Below the pieces are notes generated by a model. The model saw only the letters and a program-made list of their open reading frames with translations. It did no database searches and was not told the origin of the DNA. The translations under genes were made by a program, and so were the position numbers. Of a stretch of DNA of 64,000 nt, positions 34,901 to 46,900 are shown in pieces. Source of the DNA: Leptolyngbya iicbica LK (GTDB lineage Bacteria > Cyanobacteriota > Cyanobacteriia > Phormidesmidales > Phormidesmidaceae); NCBI RefSeq assembly GCF_004212215.1, contig NZ_QVFV01000005.1:165059-229058 (forward strand). The letters run 5' to 3'. Position 1 is the first letter of the stretch; the number at the start of each line of letters is the position of its first letter.

Positions 34901-37900
34901 TGCGACAAGTTCGCCACCGTAGCGGTGGAGGTATCGGCTCCTTCACCGAGGTCAGCGGCCAGCGCGCCATTTTGGGCGTTGACGGTCAGGGTGTCGTCAC
35001 CCGTCTGCGTCTCGATGGTTAAGGTCGAGCCGTTGAGGTCTGCGGGTTGGTCACCGTCAGCAACGGTGATGTTGTCAGCCTGCACCCCGCCAGTAATGTT
35101 GGTGTCAGCGCTGATTGCCGTCACGTTCAACGTATTCTGCCCCTGACCGAGAATCAGGTCGAGAGTTTCTAAATCGCTGTATTGCAAGGAGTCCGTCATC
35201 CCGAAGCCGACCAAGGTATCGGCGCTGAGGTTGCCCGTGCGGTTTTGAGTGTCGCCAGAGTTATCGACCACTAGGGTGTCGTCGCCCGCGTCACCGCTGA
35301 CGGCGAGTCGTGCCTGAATGTCAGTCAGGGTGCGAGCGTCGTTGTGGATACTCACGGTGTCGTTGTCCGTACCACCTGAAATGGTGGTATCAGTGGTAAT
35401 TTTCTCAACTTCCACCTGATCGTTGCCCGCCTCAGTGCCGATGTAGACGCTACCGTTGCTGGTCTGGGAGGTCAGGTTAACGCGATCGCTCCCGTCCCCA
35501 GTGCGGAAGTCCAGCGGATTGTTGAAGCGGTTGGTGAGGGTGATGTCGTCGTCGCCCGCGCCAAGTTGCACCTCCATTTCGTCTACCCCGGTGTAGGTAA
35601 AGCGATCGTCCAGGCCAAAGCCGAAGACGTTGCTGTCGGTGAGTTCAACGGACTCCTGATAAGTCTTACCTGTTTCCTGGAAGTCGAGGCGCAGCAGGTC
35701 ATGACCCGCGCCAGTGTTAACGTCGAGCTTGATCGCAAACTCGGCGTCTTTCACCGTGAAGCGATCGCTGCCGCTACCCAATCGCAAATCGACCGCATCA
35801 AAGCCTTCAAAGGCGAGACTGCCTGCCGTTTCAAAGCCCGTGATTTGCTGATTTTGCAGGGTCAGGTCAAAGGCATCGGTGACATCAGAGTAATCCAGTA
35901 ACAGCGTGTTGGTGCCGTTGCCCGCATCGACCATCACCTCGGCGGTAATCTCCTCATCCACGCTGACGAGGTTGTTGCCATCGCCCAGCCAGATATTGAG
36001 GAATTCGATGGTGTCGTAGGCGATGTTGCCGCCCATGCCTGCGAGTCCGGTGATGGTAGTTTCGGTCACTGCCAGCGTGTTATCGGCGTCGTTGCCGCTG
36101 GCGTCGATGTTGAGGGTGTCGCCAAAGCCATGACCGTTGCCGTGGAGAATCAGGTCGGCCTGAATTTGGTTAACCGTTTGATCGGCATCGCCCAGGTTAA
36201 TCTCGTCATTGCCTTCACCCATCCAGACTTCGGTTGTCGTGTTAGTGGCAACCAAATTCAAGATGTCGGCTCCGGCCCCAGCGTTGACGGTCTGGTGATG
36301 GCCGTTGAAACTCCCGTCCAGGTTCAGGATGTCATCGCCATCCCCGCTATTGATAACGATGAGATTGTGACTATTGAAGACACCGTTGAGGTTGAGGATG
36401 TCGTTGTCGTTGCCGCTCTCGACCACAATGTTGCCGCCGATGAATAGGCCGCTGAGGTCGAGTTGGCTACCGACCGGATCCTTTGAGGCGTTGCTGCCCT
36501 GGTTTTGATAGTCGCTGCGAAGCTCGATGTCGCCGCTGCCCGCGTTGACGATCGCGGTGCGATCAACCGTGATGTTATCCCCAGCTTCGAGGATGATGTT
36601 GCGATCGCGGGACGTAATATTCACGCCGCTGCCAATGGTGAGATGGTCGTAATCAGGATCAGCCGATTCGCCCGCCTTCAGCTTGACCGTGCCGCGAGCG
36701 GTAATGTCGCGGGCAATGGTCATGGGGCTGTGGGTTTCGAGTTGCACTGCGCCCTCGGCGGTGATGCCGTTGACGGTCATGCCGCCGTAGTTGCTCAAGT
36801 TGACTGAGTCGCCTGCCGTGACAACCAGGTCAGCGACGCTGGTTTCCAACAGGTTGGTGGCGGTGCCTAAACCGCCCTTGAGCAGGGCCGTCAGCGATTG
36901 GGCCACGAGGTCGGGGGTGCCGTCCATCGCGACGCCGTCGAGTCGGCCTGCGGTGATGTTGGCCGCACCGCCAAACTGGTTCTCTTGTAAGAGGACAGCC
37001 GCTTGAACTGCCTCTAGAGTCAACGCCCCGCCCGGAGCCTGTACGTTTGACAGGTTGATTGCGCTCAGCAGATTCCCCAACAGGGTGAGGTTGCCGTTGG
37101 CGATGCCGACCTGATCGAGGCTCAACTGGCCTGTACCCGTTGCCGTCAGCGCCAGGTTGCCGTCGGTGATATTGGTGGCTTGTAGGCTGCCGTTAGCGAT
37201 CTCGATCGTGGTCTCGCCGCCAAAGGTCGCCTGATTCATGGCCAGGGTGGCTTGCTCAGCGGTCAGGGTCAGACTGCCGTCAGCGGTGAGGTTGGTGAGG
37301 TTCACCGCGCCTAGTTGAGCCCCCATGAGATTGACGGTGCCGTTCGCAATCTCGACCTGATCCATCGCGACGGTGCCCGTGCCCATTGCAGTCAGCGCCA
37401 GGTTGCCATCAGTGATATTGGTGGATTGCAGGTTGCCGTTGGCGATCGCGATCGTGGTCTCGCCACCAAAGATCGCGTTCGTCATCGCCAGGGTGGCTTG
37501 CTCAGCGGTTAACGCGAGGCCGCCATTGGCAGCGGTCACGTTGTTGACCGTGAGGTTGCCGATTTGCGGGGCAGTGAGGGTGACGGCACCGCCATCGACG
37601 GTGACTTGATCCCAGGTGACGTTGCCCGCCCCCGTGACGTTGAAGGTCAAGTTACCGTCGGCAACAGAACTGTTGCGGAACTCGATACTGTCAGCTTCAT
37701 GAATCACCATGTCGCCGGTATTCACCAGGGTCGCGGTGAGCAGATCAGCGTTGGTGATCACATCCAGCTTCGACAGGGCTGAGAGGGTCAGGTTTTGGGC
37801 CGCAATTTCGCCGCTGCTGGTGAGTTCGCCGCCGATAAAGTTGCCGTCGGCGTCGAAGTAGCCCGTGGAGGCGATCGCTAGATGCGTGGCCTGACCGGGG

Positions 37901-40900
37901 CCCGCTTTCAAGTGCAGACTGCCACCACTGGAAATGGTGATGTCGGTGCCCTGGATGTCGGCAAAGTTGGTCAGGTTACTGAGGTCGCGCTGGGCTGACA
38001 GAACGAGCCGATCCGCGTCAAGGGCAAAGCCGTTTTCCGCTTCCTTCAGTTCACCCGCTGCCTGGGCGACCTGGATACCGCCTGCCAATTCTTCGACCAA
38101 TTTGGACTTGAGGCCCAAGCTGTCAGGCGTGGCTACCTGGGTAAAGTTGATTTCCACCTCAGCATACTTGTCGGCATTGGTCGTCTTGAAGACCTCGTAA
38201 TCGCCCTCGGTAGACGCCACCACCTTATAAGTGGGAACGGCGTCGGTGAGGTCGAGCACCGTGTAGAGGTATTCGCCAGCGGCATTCTGTCGGGTGTAAA
38301 CGACGTCGCTGTCGGGGCGATCTTGGTAGTAATCGCGACCATCGTTGCCGGTGTAAACATAGCGCCCGCTCTGGCTCTCGCGATCCTGATAGCTCAGGGT
38401 GTTGAGCACCGGAGCCAGCACCAGGTCGGCCTTGGCGGTGTCGTCCAGTTCTTGCAAGGTGCCGCCGCTGTAGGCGTAGACGCGGTTGCTGGCGAGGTCG
38501 TTCACCTGGGGTTGCTCCAGGTAGTAGGTGGTGCCCGTGTTCACTTCGCGATAACGATAGCGACCCACCACATCCTGGGCTTCCACCAGATTGAGGCCCG
38601 CAATACTGGTCTGCTCCAGGGTGCCGCGCACATCGCGGTAATACTGCCCTTGAACGATGACTTCGCTGTCGTTGGGGTTCTTATCTTCACTCAGAGCCAG
38701 ATAGTAGGCTTCGCCGCTGTTGAGGTCGATGTATTCGCGAAAGTTGAGGCGATCGCGCACCACGACCTGGTTGCCTCGCGCCACCAGATTGACGCTATCG
38801 AGTTGCAGCACCTCGCCCGTGATCGGGTTGCGGAAGGTGTTGGGCGAGACGATGATGCTACCGGAACCCAGTTCCAGATCCAGATCCTTCGTAGCGACGT
38901 TGGGCAGGGTGATGGAGCCTTGCAGGACGCCAGTTTCGCCATAGCCCAGGGTCATTTCGTCCGCTTCCAGGCGAATGCGGTCATCAACCACGAGTTGTCC
39001 GGTGCCGCGCAGGCTTAGCAAGTCGGCAGCGATGACCTGGACACCCCGTTGTGCGGGGGTAGTCGTGTCATCTTCGGCGATGGGATTGCCGCTGGCATCC
39101 AGGCGATCGCCGTCCGCATTGATGATGTAGCCCTCGTCGTCGAGCCAGTTGCCGTTGGCGTCGATGACGTTGCCGTCCGCATCTTTTCGCACATCAATCT
39201 TGATGCTTTCTGAACGGCTGCTAATGTCGATGATGCCGCCTCCGGCAGTCAGGTCAGCGGTGGTTTGGATGGTGCCGATGGAGTTGAGCAGCAGGTTGCC
39301 CGTGGTGGCTTCCAGGCGACCAATTTCGAGCGCCCGCTGGTGTTCCCGCAGCTCGTCTTCAAACCAGTTGTTGATTTGCAGATCGCCGCTGGCGGCCACG
39401 GCGGACTCAATGCGAGCCACATTGGTCTCTAGTGAAGTGATGGTTTGCCCCGACAGCGTTAGGATTTCGGCCCGCAGATCCACTTGCTCGTCGCCCAGAT
39501 TGCGAGCGGCGATCGCCCCGCCCGCCGTCAGGGTCAGTTCGCCGTAATATTGGCCCGCATCCACCAGGTCGAAGGTGAGGTTGCCACCTGCCGCGAGGGT
39601 GATGGATTGTCCGGTTTCGCTGTCCGAAATTTGCTGCACCGTGCCCACCGACAGGTTGCCCGTAGTGGAGAGGGTGAAGTCACCGCCGCTAATCGCGCTG
39701 GTGACATCGGCGAGGTCGCCCTGATTGGCAATGCTGACCGCTCCGGCCCCGACACTCTTGACGTTCAGGGTAGTAAGGTCGGTGTTGAGTTGGGCATTCC
39801 CGGCGATAACCAGATTCAGGATCTCGGTGGTCACCCGACTGCTAGCAGCGCTGGTAATGTTGCCCTGCACATCGAGATCCACCTGATTGGCCTGCAACGT
39901 GCCATTGTTGGCGAAGTGTAGGTCGCCCAAGAGCAGATTCAGGGTGGCGGTGTTGTCGGCAGTGAGGCGGTTGACGGTGACATCGCCAAAGGCGGTCAGG
40001 GTCAGGTCGCCACCTGCTGCGGTGACTCCGGTAGAGACGCCAGCGTTTTCTAAGGTCAGGTCTAGTGCAGCGTTGGTGCTGCTGAGTACATCCAGGCTAT
40101 CAGCCTGAATGCTGGCGCTGATGGTGTTCAGGGCACGGAGGGTGACATCGCTGCCGATGAGAATGCCGTCGGGGGTGCCGGTGGCATTGCCTGTGGTGTC
40201 GAAGGTGCGATCGCCGTAGGTGTCAATCGTGCCCGCGCGGGCGGTGACGTTCACCGTGTCGCCTTCCAGCCAGCTCCCAGCCAGGGTGATGTCCCCGGCG
40301 ATGTTGCCCGCGGTGAGGGTGAGGGCGTTGGTGGCGGTCAGTTGAGCGATCGCATCTCCGGTGATGCTGCCCGTGCCGCTGGTGCCTGCGGTGACATCAA
40401 TATCGCTGGCGTTGACGTGACCACCCAGGGCAATGTCCGTGGCGGCGGTGAAATCAACCGTGTCGCTAGTGGCGATGCCGCCGAAGTCCAGGCTGCTGCC
40501 AGAGGTGAGGGTGACCTGACCGTTTGTGTTCGTAGTGGTCAACTCGCTAGCGTCGCTGACGCTGATTTGCTGCGCCTGCACAGTAATGCCGCTCTGGGCG
40601 GTGAGGACAGCCGGAGCCGCCAGAGTTGCGCCATCGGGAGTTTGGCCTTGGATGGTGGCGCTGCCGAGGGCGTTAAGGGCGATCGTGCCGCGATCGCCCA
40701 CGGTGCTGAGTTGGGCGCTGACGGTGACGTTGTTGCCACTGTCAATCTGGATGTTGCCAGCTTTGATCGAGTCACCGTTGAAGCCGCCAAAGGACTGCTC
40801 ACCGCCCGTATTGCGAATCGTGCGCCAGAAGAGTTGATCTTCGGTGATGTTTTCGGTGCGATACAGGGTCTCGGTCTTGTAATCGACCACCTTCACCAGA

Positions 40901-43900
40901 CCTTCCACAGTCTCGTAGCGAGGACGTTGACCAAAGATGTCCTGAGCGTTGCTGGCCCACTGATAATCCAGCGTCAAGCGCGTGTCGTAAATGCTGCTGT
41001 ATTTAGACTCCCAGTTATAGCGATAGTCTCGGAAGGTCTCGTAGATATCTCCCACCTTCCGCCAGGAGGAATTGACGTTGATATCGTAGTAGGCCCGACC
41101 CCAGCCATCACCACCGGAGGCATAAATACTCGTACCGATACTGCTATGGGGAATTCTCCCAGAACGACTACTCGACCCGATAAAATCGTCGTCACTAGGG
41201 TCATCTTCCCAGACTTCCCATTCGACTCTGTAGCCAGCATCCCACCTTAGATTTGATCTTGATGATGTTTGTGAACCGTTAATGTAAGTTCGGAATTTGC
41301 CATAAGGCTCATCACCCCCCAATTCAGTATCTACGTCGAAGGATTCGCCCGTTTTTCGAATCGAGACATCAAAGAGTAGTTCTTGCTGTTCGCCTACCTG
41401 CACATTTTGCGTTCCCGCCGATGTCTGGCTGTTAATCAGGCGCGTCGTGTTGAAGAAACTGTCAGAGGCGGTCACTCGACGACTATTCAGGTCATTCCCA
41501 TATCGAGAGGCTTCGCCATACCAGAGTGGCGTCTGACTATGGAAAACATCTTGACCATCGCTTTCTAAACGACCATCTTCGATGGAATAACGACGACGAC
41601 CATTACTGTCGTAGCTGATCGCCCAGCGACTTTGCTCATTGTCATAGTCCAGTTCTCGATAATAAGTCTGGCTAGAAGCCGTGTGGCCGGACTTGATCTG
41701 GTCATAGAAAACCGTTGCTTGATCCCAATATTGGCCGACATGCTCTTGCCAGGTAGTGGCTTCACCCTGAGAAACTACCCGCAGCACGGCTTCGATATCT
41801 GCCGCCATGCCTTTGGGTACGCGAATGAACTTGTCGCCCCAGCCATCCACATTCACTTTGATGACTTCCGTCTCAACCGCGTCAGCTTTAACCGCGTAGT
41901 CATTGACTAAGTGCTCATTGTCTTCAATCGTCACGGTTTCAGAACTGATGGTCTCAATGAAGCTGTAGTTGCTGGCGTAGCCGAGAGCATTGGCTACAGC
42001 TTCCTTTTGGTCAGCGGTCAAGTCTTCAAACTTGTGATCGGCTGGAGGAGTACCTGCCGTCCCCCAATTGACACTAGCGGTGGTGTAGTCTTCGCCGTTG
42101 ATGAAGCCCTGCTTATAGTCCTGTCCGCCCACAATCTGCTTGGTCTGAATGACTTCGCGTTGGGTCTCGGTATAGCCCAGTTGCGACAGCACCACTTGCT
42201 GCTGAGAGCCGGTGAGTTGAGCAAAGCTGTGGTCGGCGGCGGGCGTCCCGGCACTGCCCCAAGCAATGTCATCTATGGTGTAGTCCACCCCGTTCACTAG
42301 GGTGTCTTTCTCCGTCCCGTCGGTATGGACATAGAGGGTGAGTTCGACGGTTTCCTGCTCCACCGATTCCGTGACTTCCTCCAGCTTCCAGTAGATGGTG
42401 TTGGTGGTGGGGTTGCCGTTGAGGGTGCGGTTCACCTCGGCGTTGGTGAAGCTGTAGTCGTAGAGTTTTTCGTAACCGAGCGACTGAAGCACCCTGGCTT
42501 GCTGGTCGTTGTTGAGCTGATTGAAGCTATGGTCGGCACTGGGAGGTGTTACACCCGTCCAGTCAATGTCGGCCACGTTGTAGTCGGCCCGGTGGACGAA
42601 CCATTCTTTGACTTCTCCAGTGGCGGCGTTGTAGTAAGCATCCTGGGTCAGCTTCACGTTCATGGTGAAGTTCTCGGTGCCGATGCGCACCTCGTCCAGC
42701 CCGGTCTGTTCCGTGGCGATGGTGTTGACGTAGGTGACGACCTCCACCTCGCGGGTGCCGTCTTCCACCTCGTAGGTGCCCGTGATGACCGGGACGGTGA
42801 TGGCCTTCTGCGACAGAGAAGAGAAGCTCGAAGACTTGGTGCCGTCTTGCAGGGTCGCGCCCGCTTCCAGGTTCACGTCGCCGCCCGCCAGCAGAGTGAC
42901 GGTGCCCTCGGCTTCCAGCAGTCCGGCCTGGCTGATGGTGATGGTACCGCCCGTGAGATCGGCGCGGGTGAGGTCGCCTAGCAGTTTGGCGTCATTCCAA
43001 GTCAGGTCAACCCCAGCACGAATGTCGATGTCGCCGCCCGCATCCAGCAGTCCAGTCACCTCAGCGGCATTCACTGCATTCAGCAAAATGTCGGCGTTGC
43101 TGCTCAGGAAGCCATCGACCCAGACATCCGTGGCGGTTACGTCAATCCGCTGGCCGGTATCCACCGCCGCCCGGGGTAGAGCGTACTCATGACGCAGAAT
43201 CGAAACTTGTTCCGCTGCATCGAGGCTGACGGTGCTGCCCGCCTCAGTCGTCTTCAGCCAGCCTTCGCCCAGCAGGCTAATGTTCTGCCCGTCGAGGGTG
43301 ATGTCGTCTTGAGCCCCCAGACGACTGTCGTAGACCGTGATGTTGCTGTCACTACTCACGTCAATCCGCTGAGTGGTGGCGGTGAAGGTGTCGCCTGCTG
43401 GGGTGAGTTTGCCAATGTTGCCTTGCAGGGAAACGTCACCCGTGGCCGACAGGTCAATGCGACCGTCCGCGCCCGTTTCAATCACGCCACCCTGAGTGCG
43501 GGTGAGATTCGCCGGATTCCCGGTGTAGGAGATCGGTGCTTCGCCTACTGCCAGCAGATTACCGCTCGCGTCCACATACTTGCCGTTGGCGTTCACCAAG
43601 TAGTTGGAATCGTTGACGTAGGTGCCGCTGCCGTCCGCGTAGCGCAGACCGTTGACGATGAGACCCAAGCCATTCGCATCACTGCCACCCGCCACGGTGA
43701 CGGTGTTCTCTGCCCGCAGGGTGCCGTCCACCAGAATCAGGCCATCGCTGGTGAGGGTGACGGTGTCGGTGGTGTTGCCCGCCACGGAACCGATCGCCCC
43801 TTTCACATCGGCATCCCCGGTCAGGGTAATGTCGATCGCCTGCCCCGGTGCCTTGGTGGTGATGAAGCTGTCTTGGGACAGGCTGAGGTCAGTGGCATTG

Positions 43901-46900
43901 GTACCGCCGTTGACGGTGATATCCACGCCGCCCGTCGCCTGAATGGAGCCGCCCCGATTCACCCAGTTGCCGTTCTCATCGACGCCTTGCCCGCCGAGGA
44001 GGACGCGATCGCCCGCCTCCACCACCACGTTGGCATTCACGCCCGACCAGGTACCCGAGCCGTCATCTCCAGCTTGCAGGGAACCGATCAGCCGCAGGGT
44101 GTCGGCGTTCACTTGCAGGGTGCTGTTGGCGCTCTGGCTGGCGACTTTGACACCGGAGTTGATGGTCAACTCACCCGCCGCATCCAGGGTCAGACCGTCG
44201 AGAGCGTTGATGCTCGCCCCTTGCTGGGTCAGGGTGCCGTTTTCATCGACAATGCGCCCGAAGGTCATGGTGCCGTTAGCGTTGGTCTGGCGGATTTCCA
44301 GCGTCTCGCCTGCGCCTGTGACCTGGATTTGACCGTTGTAAACCTCGACCACGTTCCCGGCCTCGATGAGCACAGAGCCAGCGCTAGTGAGGTCGCCCGC
44401 TACGGTGGCGCGGTTAGCCGCGGTAAGGGTGACTTCCTTGGTGGTACTAATGCCGTCGGCCTGCCCCTGAGACAAGAAGCCCAGCATCTCGACATCGGCT
44501 CCGGAGAGGGTAATGTCGCCCTGGCTGACGATGCGGCCTGACTCGCGAGCCACGGTCAAGGTGCCGGTCGTGGAAGTGAGGGCGATCGCCTCCATGTTCG
44601 GGCTGTTTTCGCCAATAGTGCTGTCGATGTGGACATCGCCCACCCCGGTGATGGTTACCTGGCGAGCATCGATTTCGCTGGTGCCGAAGGTGTTGATGCG
44701 GTTAGAGGTCAGAATTACCTCGTCAGTGGCAGTGAGGCTGCCGTGCAGATCCAGTTGAGTGTCAGCGGACAGGTTAATGTCCGACCCCGCGCCCCCGGCC
44801 ACGATGTCGCCCTTCACCAGGCCAAATTCGCCGACATTGGCGCTGATGGAACCGTCGATGGTTTCCAATAACCCCGTGACATCCAGCTCAATATCCATGC
44901 CATCGGGGGAAGTGCCGCTGTGCAGATTGATGGCATCGTGAGCGATGACCTTGCCCGCGATGTACAGCTTGCCGTTCGGGCCAGTGGGACTGCCGATAGA
45001 CACCACTGAACCCGCTTGCTGGGCGCTGATGGCATAGGGCAGCGAGGAGTCGATATTCCCTGTCAGGTCGGTGAAGCCGAGTAGGTCAGCATTCTGCGTT
45101 CCGGCTGATTCCAGCGCAAATTCATAGGCGCTGGTGAGCAGGAATTGCCCATCCCGCAGCTTCACATCCCAATCCAGTTCTTCCGGCGTCGCGAAGGCAT
45201 CGCCAACGGTGTAGTTGGGGTCGTTGGAGGCGGCGATCGCCCAATCCGCATTCACCAAAGCCGCTTCCAAATCCGCCATCAGATCCATGACGGTGGTGTT
45301 GTCTGCCGCGTCGCTGGCGCTGAGGGTCACGGTCGCTGCCAGGTCAATATCGCCCTTCTGCACCCGCAGTTGCAGGGTCACGTCATCCGTCAGCGTACCG
45401 TCAGCAGATTGGATAAAGTCGTTGGCCTGCACTTCTTGCGTATGGGCCGGAGCGAGGATGTCCAGGCGACCCGGTGCATTCAGGTTGATCTGGCTGTTTT
45501 CTCGCCAGGTTTCTAACTGGGTGGAACCGTAGAGCACGATGCCCCGACCAGATAGGTTCATGGAGCCATCCGCCGGATCTGGCTCAACCGGATCAACACC
45601 GCCGATGAGGTCAATCTGCTTCCCGGCTCGGAGGGATTGACCGAGGCGAATCTGGTGATCGGCCTCAATCTTGATGGTGGATTCGCCGTTGAAGTGCTCA
45701 ACTCGCCGACCGAGGTAGTCGCCATCGGCATCGCGCACCTGGGTAATCTCGCCACCGGGCAGCAGCAAGCCCTGAATGTCGGCATCCTGCGCTGCCTTGA
45801 CGTAGATGGAACTGTCGGCCTCGTTCGTGACCAGTTCGCTCGCGCCCTGGATGTAGACCCCGGTGCCGGAGGTGTGGGCACCGCCCTCGATTTCGATGCG
45901 ATCGCTGGCGAACAAATAGCCCCCCGTCTGAATCGCTTCGCCCTGGCGGTTAGTGGTGTTGCCGCCAATGAAGGCCTGACCTTCCGCATCGACGCGAATC
46001 AGTCCGGCATTCCCCGACCAATCCACGGTCTGGTTCACCAGGTTGCCGTTGGTGTCAAATTCTTGGAACAGCTTGCCGCCGGAGACCAGGGTGCCCATCA
46101 TCTCCAGGTTGCTGGCGCTGTTGAGAGTGACGTTGCCGCCCGTGCCGTCGCTGCTGTAGCCGCCTGCCGTCGCGCCGCCCGCCGTGGTGACGAGGAGACC
46201 CAAGCCGCGATCGTCCGCTCCTGCCACACCGCCGTTGAGGGTGACGCCCTTAGACCCCAGTACCCCGGTATCCAGATAGAGCTGCTGTCCGGCAGTCACG
46301 GTCACGGTGGCATCGGCCCCGGCCCAGGTGACGCCGTTGCTGCCTACGTCGCCGCCCGCGATGACGGCCCCCCGCAGATCCACATCCTGGGAGCCGCTGA
46401 TGTCGATTTGGCTACCCGCCTGCTTGCTGTTGATGCGAGCCGTTTCGTGGACGTAGATGCTGGAACCGTCGCTGTTGGCCCCGTTGGTGTCGGTGCCGTC
46501 TGCCGCAAAGCCGCCCTGAATGGTGATGTCGTTCTGTGCCGTGAGGAAGCCCTCGACATAGGTCCAGCCCTCGGACTGCACGTTCAGGTTGGAGTTGTTG
46601 CCGAGAACCTCGATGTTGCCGCGAATGATGATGTCGTCCTGCGCCGCCAGATTCAGCGTGGTGTCAGCGGCCAGGCTAGTCAGCGTACCCGTCATCAGGA
46701 TACTGAACTGGTCTTCGCCAATCTGCTTCAGGTAATGGTCGTTGCCGTTGCTGTCTTGGGGCAACTGGTTGAAGTAGCTGTCGGCGTAGGAATTGAGGGC
46801 CGTGCCAGCGGTGAGAATCATTTCGTCGCTGGTGGTGACGGTGCCCTTAATCACCAACTCGTGTGGGGAAATGATGCGGGCATCCGCGCCGTCTCCGGTC

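Noticed and set aside
32539..35022. 827-codon plus-strand frame opposite the nonapeptide array
   Set aside because: It is the antisense reading of an exactly repeated minus-strand coding array. The repeats keep stop codons out of this frame, and the predicted protein is an implausible Val/Thr/Asp-rich string.
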